A stretch of DNA of 64,000 nucleotides from Aquimarina sediminis (GTDB taxonomy: Bacteria; Bacteroidota; Bacteroidia; Flavobacteriales; Flavobacteriaceae): NCBI RefSeq assembly GCF_002895435.1, contig NZ_POYJ01000001.1, positions 1 through 64,000 on the forward strand. Reading direction: 5' to 3'. Positions 25,824 through 34,783 of this stretch are shown here, in pieces. Each line of letters starts with the position of its first letter. Position 1 is the stretch's first letter. The position numbers and the translations under genes are program-made. The notes beneath the pieces were generated by a model. The model saw only the letters and a list, made by a program, of their open reading frames with translations, made no database searches and was not told the origin of the DNA.

Positions 25824-26972
25824 ATGCAAAAGGTTTATTTTGATAGTGCTGCGACCACAGAGGTTAGGCCAGAGGTTATTGCAAAAATGGTTTCAGTATT
25901 AAAAGAGGATTTTGGAAATCCATCTTCTATTCATGGATATGGAAGATCTGCAAAAAATCATATCGAACAGACCAGAAAAAATATAGCAAAATATCTTGGA
26001 GTAAAAGCTTCAGAAATTATTTTTACTTCTGGAGGGACTGAAGCAGATAACATTGTGCTAAACAGTGCTGTTAGAGATTTAAAAGTAAAACATGTTATTA
26101 CTTCTAAGATAGAACACCACGCTGTATTACATACAGTACAAGAAATCGAATCTCGCACTGGTATAACAGTGAGTTATGTAAATATTAATACCGACGGCAC
26201 TATTGATTATGAACATTTAGAATCACTATTAGATTCTTCAGATGAAAAATCATTTGTGAGTTTGATGCATGTAAATAATGAGGTAGGAACAATTTTAGAT
26301 ATTGATCGTGTAGGTAGTTTATGCAAGGAGCATAATGCACTTTTTCATAGTGATATGGTACAGTCTGTAGGTCATTTTGATGTTGATTTAAGTAAGATTC
26401 ATGTGGATTTTACAGCTGTTAGTGCTCATAAATTTCATGGTCCCAAAGGGATAGGTTTTGCATACATTCGCAAAAACTCAGGACTTAAGCCTTTAATTTT
26501 TGGTGGAGAACAAGAAAGGGGTTACCGTGCCGGTACAGAAAGTGTACATAATATAGCAGGTATGGATGAAGCACTACGATTATCATATGAGCATCTTGAA
26601 GAAGAGAAGAAGTATATTAAAGAGTTAAAACAACATTTTATTGATACTTTGAAAAATAAGATTGAAGGTGTAAAATTTAATGCTAGTTGTAATAATTCAG
26701 ATCAGAGTACCTATACTCTAATTAATGTATGTCTTCCTGTTCCTGAAGAAAAAGCTGGGATTTTACTATTTCACCTGGATATTAATGGTATTGCGTGTTC
26801 AAAAGGTAGTGCATGCCAGAGTGGAAGCGGTAAAGGATCTCATGTTTTAACCGAGATTCTTTCTGATGAGGACTTACAGAAACCTTCCGTACGTTTTTCT
26901 TTTTCAAAGTATAACACCAAGGAAGAAATTGATTATACCGTGGATGTCATAAAAAAATTCATTGAGGAATAG
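25824..26972 (+). CDS. cysteine desulfurase (NifS/IscS-like)
   Basis: A 382-residue class V PLP enzyme that removes sulfur from cysteine to supply Fe-S clusters and thiolation. It begins MQKVYFDSAATTEVRPEV. Key features are FTSGGTEADN, SKIEHHAV, HSDMVQSVG, the PLP lysine in AVSAHKFHGPKG and the active-site cysteine loop GSACQSGSGKGSHVL. Loop length places it with class I (NifS/IscS) rather than SufS. No Fe-S scaffold gene is next to it, which is usual for the stand-alone tRNA-thiolation type. Two hairpins follow. Confidence 0.9.
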   Translation: MQKVYFDSAATTEVRPEVIAKMVSVLKEDFGNPSSIHGYGRSAKNHIEQTRKNIAKYLGVKASEIIFTSGGTEADNIVLNSAVRDLKVKHVITSKIEHHAVLHTVQEIESRTGITVSYVNINTDGTIDYEHLESLLDSSDEKSFVSLMHVNNEVGTILDIDRVGSLCKEHNALFHSDMVQSVGHFDVDLSKIHVDFTAVSAHKFHGPKGIGFAYIRKNSGLKPLIFGGEQERGYRAGTESVHNIAGMDEALRLSYEHLEEEKKYIKELKQHFIDTLKNKIEGVKFNASCNNSDQSTYTLINVCLPVPEEKAGILLFHLDINGIACSKGSACQSGSGKGSHVLTEILSDEDLQKPSVRFSFSKYNTKEEIDYTVDVIKKFIEE

Positions 26973-26973
26973 A

Positions 26974-26997
26974 GCTTATTTTAGTTATAAAATAAGC
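26974..26997 (+). terminator. first hairpin after the cysteine desulfurase
   Basis: GCTTATTTTA at 26974-26983 pairs perfectly with TAAAATAAGC at 26988-26997 around a GTTA loop, starting one base after the stop. It is followed by A rather than T, so it may aid transcript stability rather than terminate. Confidence 0.5.
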
Positions 26998-27000
26998 CAA

Positions 27001-27037
27001 AAAAAGGGGGGGAGTTAGCTAACTCCCCCCCTTTTTT
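27001..27037. terminator. strong bidirectional terminator with a G7/C7 stem
   Basis: A perfect palindrome GGGGGGGAGTTAG-CTAACTCCCCCCC spans 27006-27031, flanked by an A run on the left and a T run to 27037. It ends the cysteine desulfurase transcript and insulates the operon that follows. Confidence 0.9.
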
Positions 27038-27128
27038 GTGTAAATAGCTATGTTTTTTCAAACGTATTGATTTTTAATGCATTAGTGTTTTTGGAATGTC
27101 TTTTATTTAGATTTAATAGAAATAAAGT

Positions 27129-27159
27129 TTGTTAAGTGAATTTTGATAAATATATTTGC
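27129..27159 (+). promoter_or_regulatory. promoter of the DUF4856-imelysin-HTTM-TonB operon
   Basis: TTTG at 27129-27132 and TATATTTG at 27152-27159 are separated by 19 bp. Both match the Bacteroidetes -33/-7 consensus. The operon's first ATG lies about 40 bp downstream. Confidence 0.7.
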
Positions 27160-27201
27160 ATTTTAACAATTATTTATACTAAGTCTAAATTAAAAAAAGC
27201 T

Positions 27202-28428
27202 ATGAAAATTAATAGTCTAGTGAAAATTGCTTGCATCTCGACTGCCTTTGTTCTTGGGGCTTGTTCTTCTGATGATGATGCAACTCCTATTATATCAATC
27301 GACGAACCTACAACCTACGTTTTTGAGCGTAATGGAGAAAGTACTGTAAGCTTTGGTGGGCAGACTACCAGAATTGCTATGGCAGAAATAATTATTGATC
27401 AATTAAAAAAGGAAATGCAAACTGAGGCTGCATTAGACGCTATGTTTGATCATCAAGAAGGGAATGCTGATTTTGATGATGCAGATTTAAATGCTTCTAG
27501 TAAAAGTGTAAGAAGTAAAACTGCTGCTTCAAAAGATTATTTCTCTGATAATGCTACAGACGCCTCAGCAATCAAAGGAGATTTTGATGGTTGGATAAAA
27601 AGCCAGGTAGATAATGTGTTCCCTAACTGGGAGGTATCCGCTGCAGCAGGAACAGCTGGAGTTATTCAAGAAGCAGGAGGAGGGTCTAACAGATATGTTA
27701 ATGCTAAAGGATTAGAACTGAATCAGGCGTTTGCAAAAGGTTTGATAGGAGCGTTAATGGCTGATCAGGCGTTAAATAATTATTTGAGTACAGATGTTCT
27801 AGATGAAGCAGAGAATGTAGCAAATAATAATAATGGAACCGTAGAAGAAGGTAAAAATTATACAAAGATGGAGCATAAGTGGGATGAAGCGTATGGATAT
27901 CTATACGGTGCTGCTACTGACAAGGCTAACCCTAATGCTACCATCGGTGGTGATGATAGTTTTCTTAATAAGTACATAGGAAGAGTAGAAGGAGATACTG
28001 ATTTTGCAGGAATAGCTAAAGAAATTTTTGATGCTTTTAAATTAGGTAGAGCAGCAATCGTTGCTAAGCAATATACTATCCGTGATCAGCAAGCTGCTAT
28101 TATTAGAGAGAAAATCTCTGAGGTAATTGCAGTTAGAGCGGTGTACTATCTACAACAGGGTAAAAATGGTTTAGAAGAAAACACTGTTGATCATGCTAGT
28201 GTATTCCATGATTTATCTGAAGGATATGGATTTATTTATAGCTTACAATTTACAAGAAAACCAGGTACAAATGCTCCTTACTTTACTAAAACTGAAGTAG
28301 AAGGGTTAATCAACCAGCTAATGGGAGGTACCAATGGATTATGGGATGTTACTCCAGCAACACTACAGGCAATTTCAGATACTATTGCTTCAGAATTTAG
28401 TTTTACTGTAGCACAAGCAGGTAGCTAG
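27202..28428 (+). CDS. DUF4856 domain-containing lipoprotein
   Basis: A 408-residue lipoprotein starting at ATG 27202; longer in-frame starts fall on top of the promoter. The lipobox is LGACSSDDD. The mature protein matches DUF4856, with PTTYVFERNGESTVSFGGQT near the start and a helical body. DUF4856 genes commonly precede imelysin genes in flavobacteria, and the family is probably a helical substrate binder related to metal or haem uptake. A hairpin terminator at 28457 separates it from the next gene and may set a lower level for the rest of the operon. Confidence 0.8.
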   Translation: MKINSLVKIACISTAFVLGACSSDDDATPIISIDEPTTYVFERNGESTVSFGGQTTRIAMAEIIIDQLKKEMQTEAALDAMFDHQEGNADFDDADLNASSKSVRSKTAASKDYFSDNATDASAIKGDFDGWIKSQVDNVFPNWEVSAAAGTAGVIQEAGGGSNRYVNAKGLELNQAFAKGLIGALMADQALNNYLSTDVLDEAENVANNNNGTVEEGKNYTKMEHKWDEAYGYLYGAATDKANPNATIGGDDSFLNKYIGRVEGDTDFAGIAKEIFDAFKLGRAAIVAKQYTIRDQQAAIIREKISEVIAVRAVYYLQQGKNGLEENTVDHASVFHDLSEGYGFIYSLQFTRKPGTNAPYFTKTEVEGLINQLMGGTNGLWDVTPATLQAISDTIASEFSFTVAQAGS

Positions 28429-28456
28429 TTGAAACATTAAGGTATATAACCGTAAA

Positions 28457-28496
28457 AAAGAGGAGGAAATAGTACTATTTCTTCCTCTTTCTTTTT
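28457..28496 (+). terminator. intrinsic (possibly attenuating) terminator inside the uptake operon
   Basis: The stem of 28457-28473 against 28474-28490 is a 17-bp dyad with one G-T pair, followed by CTTTTT. It lies between the DUF4856 and imelysin genes, 46 bp before the latter. Confidence 0.75.
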
Positions 28497-28535
28497 ACAT
28501 TTGCAAAAAATTTATTAAGAATAAATAAAGATAAG

Positions 28536-29648
28536 ATGAAGAAGTTTTTGTTTTCTGTTTTTACTATTGCACTTCTGGCTACAGGATGCTCTTCTGGAGA
28601 TGATGCGGGTGAAGTGACAGATAGTTTTAATAGAAAAGCAATGTTAGAAAATATTGCAGACAATATTATAATTCCGGGATACGAGAATTTTAAAAATGAT
28701 CTAACCGCTCTGAAAACAGCAACTTCAGAATTTGTAGCGGTTACTAATGAGGTTAATTTGATCTCATTAAGAGAAGCTTGGTCAACGGCACATATTTCCT
28801 GGCAGGCAGTTAGTGTGTTCGAAATAGGAAAAGCAGAATCAATTTCGTTTAGAAATTTTATGAATGTGTATCCTGTTAATGCCGCTAATATTGAAACAAA
28901 TATTACTTCTGGTTCATACGATTTAGCTACCATTTCTCAACAAGATGAACAGGGCTTTGGAGCATTAGATTATCTTATTAATGGAGTGTCTGATTCTGAT
29001 GCGGTCATAGTTGGGGTGTATACAGATGCCACTAATGGGGCAAAGTATAAAACCTATTTAACTGATCTGATAAACAGAATGGATGATTTAACCACTCAGG
29101 TTGTAGATGATTGGAAGGGAACGTATAGAAATAATTTTGTTGATAACAGTGGTTCTTCTGCGACTAGTTCTCTTGATAAATTGGTAAACGATTTTATCTT
29201 TCATTATGAAAAACACTTACGTGCTGGTAAAATAGGAATTCCAGCTGGTGTGTTTTCGGGTACCCCGTTGGATACTAAAGTAGAGGCATTTTATAAAAAA
29301 GATTTATCTAAAACATTGTTTAATGCCAACCTTGATGCATTACAAGATTTTTTTAATGGAAAACACTTTGGAAAAACAACTAGCGGAGAAAGCTTGAGTA
29401 CATATTTGAAGTTTTTAAACACTATAAAAGGTGGAGAAGATTTGAGTACTTTAATTAATAACCAGTTTAGTAAAGCAAGAAGTACTGCTTCTGCTTTGAA
29501 TGCAGATTTATCAGCTCAGGTTAGATCCAATAATGATTTAATGCTTAATACTTATGATGAACTACAAAAGAATGTAGTTTTACTGAAGGTAGATATGTTG
29601 CAGGCAATATCTGTTAAAGTAGATTTTGTTGATGCTGATGGAGATTAA
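28536..29648 (+). CDS. imelysin family lipoprotein (peptidase M75 family)
   Basis: A 370-residue lipoprotein with lipobox ATGCSSGDD. The imelysin-like features are a first helical half with WSTAHISWQAVSVFEIG and QGFGALDYLING and a second half with DFIFHYEKHLRAGKIGIPAG and ALQDFFNG. Related proteins (EfeO, IrpA, ICMP) bind iron or other metals in the periplasm rather than acting as peptidases. It is encoded 20 bp before an HTTM protein and followed by a TonB receptor, which supports an uptake role. Confidence 0.87.
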   Translation: MKKFLFSVFTIALLATGCSSGDDAGEVTDSFNRKAMLENIADNIIIPGYENFKNDLTALKTATSEFVAVTNEVNLISLREAWSTAHISWQAVSVFEIGKAESISFRNFMNVYPVNAANIETNITSGSYDLATISQQDEQGFGALDYLINGVSDSDAVIVGVYTDATNGAKYKTYLTDLINRMDDLTTQVVDDWKGTYRNNFVDNSGSSATSSLDKLVNDFIFHYEKHLRAGKIGIPAGVFSGTPLDTKVEAFYKKDLSKTLFNANLDALQDFFNGKHFGKTTSGESLSTYLKFLNTIKGGEDLSTLINNQFSKARSTASALNADLSAQVRSNNDLMLNTYDELQKNVVLLKVDMLQAISVKVDFVDADGD

Positions 29649-29667
29649 ACTATTGTGATTCAAATTA

Positions 29668-31029
29668 ATGAATTTTAATCTAAGCGAATATCTAAAGAAA
29701 AATACGGAAGCTGCACCACTTGCAGTCTTTCGTATTTTTTTTGGATTTATGATGCTATTAAGCATTCTTCGTTTTTGGAGTTATGGTTGGATTGATAAAC
29801 TATATATTCAACCAAAATTCTTTTTCTCCTACTACGGTTTTGACTATATCAGACCTTTGGGAGTTTATACCTATGCAATTTTTATTCTTTGTGCCACTTC
29901 GGCGATCTTTGTGGCATTGGGATATAAGTATAGAATTGCAATTGTTACTTTTTTTCTGAGCTTTACCTATATTGAATTAATGGATAAGACAACATATCTT
30001 AATCATTACTATTTTATAAGTGTTTTGAGCTTTTTGCTTATTTTTTTACCTGCCAATGCCTACTATTCTATAGATGCCAGAAATAAAAAAATATCTTTTC
30101 AGAAAATCCCGTCATGGACAATTGATGTCATAAAATTGTTATTAGGGATTGTCTACTTTTATGCCGGTTTGGCTAAACTAAATTCGGATTGGTTGGTAGA
30201 TGCTATGCCTCTAAAAATATGGTTGCCTTCTAAGTATGATATTCCATTTATTGGTGATTTAATGCAAAAAGAGATAGTGCATTATATGTTTAGTTATGCA
30301 GGAGCTATCTATGATTTAGCAATTCCATTTTTATTGTTGTATAAAAGGACAAGGATATTCGCCTTTATGGCAGTATTGATTTTTCATATTTTGACCAGGA
30401 TACTTTTTCCTATAGGTATGTTTCCTTATATCATGATTGTTAGCGCATTGATATTTTTTGATGCAGGGGTACATCATAAAATCCTTGGGTTTCTTTCTAA
30501 GGTGCTCAAAATCAATAAAACAAATTTTGATTCTGGTAAGGTGTTTAGCTTTGTGCCGAGTCGGCGCAAAATCTTATTGGCGTTTTTTTGGGGCTTTTTT
30601 ACTATTCAATTACTATTTCCGTTTAGGTATTTGTTATATCCTGGGGAGTTGTTTTGGACAGAAGAAGGGTTTCGATTTTCTTGGAGAGTAATGTTAATGG
30701 AAAAAGCAGGATACGCAAATTTTAAAATTGTAGATCAAAAAACCGGAAAAAGGTTTTATGTCGATAACTCGGATTTTTTGACTGCTTTTCAGCAAAAACA
30801 AATGGCAACTCAGCCAGATTTTATATTGCAATACGCACACTATTTAAAAGAACATTTTGAAAGCGAGGGACATCAAAATGTGCAAGTATTTGTAGAAAGC
30901 TATGTAGCTCTTAACGGGAGGTTAAGTACACAATATATTGATCCAAATGTGGATCTGGGAAAACAAAAAGAATCATTTAAACATAAAACATGGATTATTC
31001 CATTTAAAGATGAAATTGACGGATTATAA
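29668..31029 (+). CDS. HTTM domain membrane protein
   Basis: A 453-residue protein with about eight to ten hydrophobic segments. It matches the HTTM family (horizontally transferred transmembrane domain), related to vitamin K-dependent gamma-carboxylase. The start PLAVFRIFFGFMMLLS and the central FYAGLAKLNSDWL with later LLMEKAGYANFKIVD are typical. No soluble carboxylase domain is visible in the C-terminal tail. Its last 20 bp overlap the TonB receptor gene. The gene order with DUF4856 and imelysin points to metal uptake, but the chemistry is unknown. Confidence 0.83.
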   Translation: MNFNLSEYLKKNTEAAPLAVFRIFFGFMMLLSILRFWSYGWIDKLYIQPKFFFSYYGFDYIRPLGVYTYAIFILCATSAIFVALGYKYRIAIVTFFLSFTYIELMDKTTYLNHYYFISVLSFLLIFLPANAYYSIDARNKKISFQKIPSWTIDVIKLLLGIVYFYAGLAKLNSDWLVDAMPLKIWLPSKYDIPFIGDLMQKEIVHYMFSYAGAIYDLAIPFLLLYKRTRIFAFMAVLIFHILTRILFPIGMFPYIMIVSALIFFDAGVHHKILGFLSKVLKINKTNFDSGKVFSFVPSRRKILLAFFWGFFTIQLLFPFRYLLYPGELFWTEEGFRFSWRVMLMEKAGYANFKIVDQKTGKRFYVDNSDFLTAFQQKQMATQPDFILQYAHYLKEHFESEGHQNVQVFVESYVALNGRLSTQYIDPNVDLGKQKESFKHKTWIIPFKDEIDGL

Positions 31030-33484
31030 AGTAGTAGTATTTTTTATTTTATTGACCAATCTTGTTTCTGGGCAATATAGTATATCAGGAGTAGTAAAAG
31101 ACCAAAAGGATAAACCCGTAGGCAACGCTGAAGTATATAATCGTACTACAGGAAAGCAAACTATCACCGATAGTGATGGTACTTTTGAGTTTCAAGATCT
31201 TGAAGAAGGAAAATACATCATAACGGTTTTTAGTTTTGATTATGAGATTGTAGAGCGACAAATTGTGGTGGGTGCACAAAATGCTATTGCTAATTTTAGT
31301 TTAAAACTTCTGGATGAAGAATTGTCGGAGGTTGTTATTACACAACGACGAGATAAAATATTTGGGTTAAAACAATTAAAACCTGTAGAAGGAACTGCAA
31401 TATTTGCAGGTAAAAAAAGTGAAGTGATTTTGGTAGATCAGACTATTGGTAATTTGGCTTCTAATAATGCACGTCAGATCTATGCTCAGGTAGTAGGATT
31501 GAATATTTATGAAAACAGTGATGCTGGTCTTCAGCTTAATATAGGTGGAAGAGGATTAGATCCGAATCGATCGTCTAATTTTAATATCAAACAAAACGGA
31601 TATGATATTAGTGCAGATGTTTTAGGATATCCAGAAAGCTATTACACACCACCAGCAGAAGCGTTGAGTGAAATACAAGTGGTTAGAGGAGCGGCATCTT
31701 TGCAGTATGGGACACAGTTTGGAGGGCTTATTAATTTTAAAATGAAGCAGCCTAACCCAAATAAAAAAATAGAACTGGTTACCCGTCAATCTGTGGGATC
31801 GAATAATTTATTTACCAGTTTTAATAGTATTAGCGGAACCGTAGGTAAGTTTAGTTATTATACATATTATAATTATAAAACGGGTGATGGATTTAGACCA
31901 AATTCAGATTTTAATTCTCGAAACTTTTATGCCAATATAGGGTATGCTTTTTCTGATCGAACTAAACTTACTTTGGAAACTACATATTTGGATTACCTGG
32001 CTCAGCAACCAGGAGGCTTAACAGATACTCAATTTAATATAGATCCCGATGTTAGTAATCGTACACGCAATTGGTTTGATGTAAATTGGAAATTGTTTTC
32101 ATTAAAGCTAGAGCATCAGTTTTCGGATAAGACAGATTTTAGTGTCAATCTATTTGGATTAGATGCTTCACGAAAGGCACTTGGTTTTAGAGGAAATCCT
32201 TTTCTCTTAAACTCGAATCCGATAACAGATGTTGATGAAGTAGATGCTCAGGGAAATTATGTTTTCCCCAGGGATTTGATTATAGGTAATTTTAGGAATT
32301 GGGGAGTAGAAGCCAGATTATTGAGTAGATATAACTTATTAGGGAAAGAATCTGTTTTTCTGATCGGAACAAAATATTATCAAGCTGCTAATGAATCAAA
32401 GCAGGGGGTAGGAAGTATTGGAACAGATGCTAATTTTAATTTTGCGTCAAATGATTTTCCCGATTACCCTAATCAATCAGATTTTGATTTCCCTAATCGC
32501 AATGTTGCCGTATTTGGAGAAAATATTTTTAATATAACAGATCAGTTTTCTATAACTCCTGGTTTTAGATTTGAATACATAAAAACTGAAAGTGAAGGAG
32601 CGTATAATCAAGTTAATTTTGATAATGCAGGAAACCCAATCTCTAATGTTAGACTTACAGATAATAGAGTGTTGGATCGTTCTTTTTTTCTTTTCGGTGT
32701 AGGAGCAAGTTATAAGCCCAATGGAAGTTTAGAGACCTATGCAAATATTTCTCAAAACTATAGATCAGTAACGTTTAGTGATATTAGAGTAGTAAGTCCC
32801 ACATTTATAATTGATCCCAATATCTCTGATGAAGAAGGGTTTACGGCAGATTTGGGGGTGCGCGGTAGGTTAGGTAAAAATCTTTCTTATGATTTTGGTG
32901 GTTTTGGACTTTTGTATGATAATCGTATTGGGATCGTCTTGGATGACAGAGCTAATAGGGTTCGTAAAAATATTGGAACTGCCTTTATTTATGGATTAGA
33001 AACGTTTGTAGATTGGAATATATTGAATACTTTTTATGCAGATACAACTGATTTTAGATGGAATTGGTTTGCAAATACGTCTATTACCGAGTCAGAATAT
33101 ACAGATTCTGAAGAAGCAGGTGTAGAGGGTAAAAAAGTAGAATTTATACCTTTGGTTAATTTAAAAACCGGGTTTAAATTTGGGTATAAAAATATACTAG
33201 CTAATATTCAGTACACATATTTATCTGAGCAGTTTACCGATGTTACCAATGCTTCTATTGCTCCAGATGGAGACAGTCGAAACGGAATTATCGGAGAAAT
33301 ACCATCCTATGATATTTTGGATGTTTCTTTATCCTATAGATATAAGAAGTTTAAATTAGAAACTGGAGTTAATAACATTTTGGATAACAAGTATTTTACC
33401 AGAAGAGCAACAGGGTATCCTGGACCGGGAATCATACCTTCTGATCCATTAACATGGTATATGACTTTACAGTTTAAGATGTAA
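31010..33484 (+). CDS. TonB-dependent outer-membrane receptor, FecA-like
   Basis: An 824-residue receptor. The start is ATG 31010 (MKLTDYK...LVSGQ signal peptide), overlapping the HTTM gene by 20 bp; an upstream start at 30938 would lie deep inside that gene. Order: signal peptide, carboxypeptidase regulatory-like domain (about 25-105), a plug with VILVDQTIGNLASNNARQ and VRGAASLQYGTQFGGLINFK, then a 22-strand barrel ending in an aromatic strand (TWYMTLQFKM). FecA-like receptors import ferric chelates with TonB energy. The substrate is not decided by sequence, but the operon context supports iron. Confidence 0.88.
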   Translation: MKLTDYKVVVFFILLTNLVSGQYSISGVVKDQKDKPVGNAEVYNRTTGKQTITDSDGTFEFQDLEEGKYIITVFSFDYEIVERQIVVGAQNAIANFSLKLLDEELSEVVITQRRDKIFGLKQLKPVEGTAIFAGKKSEVILVDQTIGNLASNNARQIYAQVVGLNIYENSDAGLQLNIGGRGLDPNRSSNFNIKQNGYDISADVLGYPESYYTPPAEALSEIQVVRGAASLQYGTQFGGLINFKMKQPNPNKKIELVTRQSVGSNNLFTSFNSISGTVGKFSYYTYYNYKTGDGFRPNSDFNSRNFYANIGYAFSDRTKLTLETTYLDYLAQQPGGLTDTQFNIDPDVSNRTRNWFDVNWKLFSLKLEHQFSDKTDFSVNLFGLDASRKALGFRGNPFLLNSNPITDVDEVDAQGNYVFPRDLIIGNFRNWGVEARLLSRYNLLGKESVFLIGTKYYQAANESKQGVGSIGTDANFNFASNDFPDYPNQSDFDFPNRNVAVFGENIFNITDQFSITPGFRFEYIKTESEGAYNQVNFDNAGNPISNVRLTDNRVLDRSFFLFGVGASYKPNGSLETYANISQNYRSVTFSDIRVVSPTFIIDPNISDEEGFTADLGVRGRLGKNLSYDFGGFGLLYDNRIGIVLDDRANRVRKNIGTAFIYGLETFVDWNILNTFYADTTDFRWNWFANTSITESEYTDSEEAGVEGKKVEFIPLVNLKTGFKFGYKNILANIQYTYLSEQFTDVTNASIAPDGDSRNGIIGEIPSYDILDVSLSYRYKKFKLETGVNNILDNKYFTRRATGYPGPGIIPSDPLTWYMTLQFKM

Positions 33485-33583
33485 ATAGATAAAATTTGTA
33501 CATATTGTTTTTCTGTTTTTAGTGAAAATTATTATTGATTAAGTCTTCGGGAACAAGACTTATACATACTATGATGTGAGAAA

Positions 33584-33613
33584 ACCACTCTCTCAATTCT
33601 ATAGAGAGAGCGG
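33584..33613. terminator. hairpin between convergent genes
   Basis: ACCACTCTCTC near 33584-33594 pairs with GAGAGAGCGGT near 33604-33614, with one G-T or mismatch. No clear T tract follows. A second dyad, AAGTCTT 33541-33547 with AAGACTT 33555-33561, lies just before it. One or both may end the TonB receptor transcript. Confidence 0.4.
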
Positions 33614-33636
33614 TCTACTTAATTTCTTTTGGCACT

Positions 33637-34386
33637 TTATTTCTTCCAGTTTTGAAGTTGTTGTAGATATAAGTAGCTTTCTACATGTTCTCTATGCTCT
33701 GGAGTTGTCATTTTTTCTAATAGGTTCAAGGCAGAGATATAGCTTGCCAGATTCCCGTTTGATGAGCTGAATTTTCCGTCCTCTACAAAAGTTACCAATT
33801 TGTCATCCTGTACTTTTAAATTTGGATAATCTTTTTGTAATTGTTCTCCACCACCAATCCACGTTACGATTTTATACCCGTCTGCAATTCCGGACTTTCC
33901 GATTAATTGAGCTCCAGCACAATTACTTACCATATATTCGGTTTCTTGGTTTTTGTTTCTTATAAAATCAATAACATTTTTGTTGTTCACTTGTGCGTGC
34001 ATATCGTAACCACTGGGTACAAACAAAGCTGTCAGTTTTGGACAGTTGTCAAATCTATAATCAGGCACAAATTTCATTCCTTCTTCAGTTACGATTGGTT
34101 TTTCGGTTTCTGCAATGGTGATGACATTAAAAACTTGATTGCCATCCTTGTCGGGTTTAGCAAAAACGTCTGATGAAGCAATCACTTCTCCTTGCAATAC
34201 ACCATCAAACATTAAGAGTCCTATTGTGGGAAGTTCCTTTTTAAACGGTTTTATATGCTTTGCAGGTGTATCCGTTTTTGTTGTAGTTTGGCTTAAACTT
34301 TTATTTTTGATGCTTGGATTTGATTTGTCTAAATTGCAGCCTATAATTACCAGACCTATTATACAGAGTATAAGTGTTTTTTTCAT
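33637..34386 (-). CDS. DJ-1/PfpI family protein with a lipoprotein signal
   Basis: A 249-residue protein starting at ATG 34386 (MKKTLILCIIGLVIIGC), with a clear lipobox. The body (about 55-235) is a DJ-1/PfpI class I glutamine amidotransferase-like domain, similar to the N-terminal domain of AraC-type regulators: PTIGLLMFDGVLQGEVIASSDVF, LTALFVPSGYD, and the nucleophile elbow MVSNCAGAQLIG with the cysteine. No AraC HTH follows. Most relatives are cytosolic; export with a lipid anchor is unusual. Activity (glyoxalase, chaperone or other) cannot be told. Confidence 0.78.
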   Translation of the reverse strand: MKKTLILCIIGLVIIGCNLDKSNPSIKNKSLSQTTTKTDTPAKHIKPFKKELPTIGLLMFDGVLQGEVIASSDVFAKPDKDGNQVFNVITIAETEKPIVTEEGMKFVPDYRFDNCPKLTALFVPSGYDMHAQVNNKNVIDFIRNKNQETEYMVSNCAGAQLIGKSGIADGYKIVTWIGGGEQLQKDYPNLKVQDDKLVTFVEDGKFSSSNGNLASYISALNLLEKMTTPEHREHVESYLYLQQLQNWKK

Positions 34387-34535
34387 ATTTAAAATAGTTT
34401 GAAACAAAGGTCTTGACTTTTTGAATACAAAAACTTAATCGAGATTAAGAAATAAGATTACTATCTTTTTGCTCTTATTTTGCATACAAATCCGGTTTTT
34501 TCCAAAAATCAAAAAATGCTAATACTACTTCGACG

Positions 34536-34659
34536 TTTAACCTTACCGATTAAACGATTGATTAACTTTATGATCTGTTTAACTCAACAGATCTTCCTAA
34601 ACGTCAAAAAGGCGTTCTCGAGCGTCTTTTTGACGAAGTATTTAATAGGGTAGGTTAAA
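34536..34659. repeat. branched inverted repeat (outer stem plus two hairpins)
   Basis: TTTAACCTTACCGATTAAA at 34536-34554 matches the reverse complement of 34641-34659 at 16 of 19 positions. Inside are a perfect 8-bp hairpin (GATCTGTT 34572-34579 with AACAGATC 34586-34593) and a 13-bp hairpin with one wobble (34602-34614 with 34623-34635). The whole can fold as a three-way junction of about 124 nt on either strand. Confidence 0.7.
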
Positions 34660-34716
34660 TTTTTAGGCTTTCGAGTTAAAATTTTGAGAAGAGGAGTTGA
34701 ATTTTTAACCTTACTA
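34654..34716 (+). repeat. three degenerate 21-bp tandem repeats
   Basis: GTTAAATTTTT, GTTAAAATTTT and GTTGAATTTTT begin at 34654, 34675 and 34696. The spacing is exactly 21 bp, with the first eleven bases conserved and the rest variable. Confidence 0.6.
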
Positions 34717-34756
34717 ATTAAAGCTTTAGCTTATGCAGCTAAAAACTTCGTCTTTT

Positions 34757-34783
34757 TTACCAAATGGAACGTCTTTTTGATGC
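34757..34783. repeat. dispersed repeat, copy 1
   Basis: TTTACCAAATGGAACGTC and following bases correspond to 35402-35428 with a few substitutions. Each copy begins an imperfect inverted repeat (TACCAAA with TTTTGGGTA here). The two copies flank the lipoprotein gene at 34868-35311. Confidence 0.5.

Noticed and set aside
34535..34660. Calling a definite integron attC site
   Set aside because: The box match is short and degenerate, no integrase is in the window and the neighbouring gene does not show a clear cassette layout; kept only as a hypothesis.
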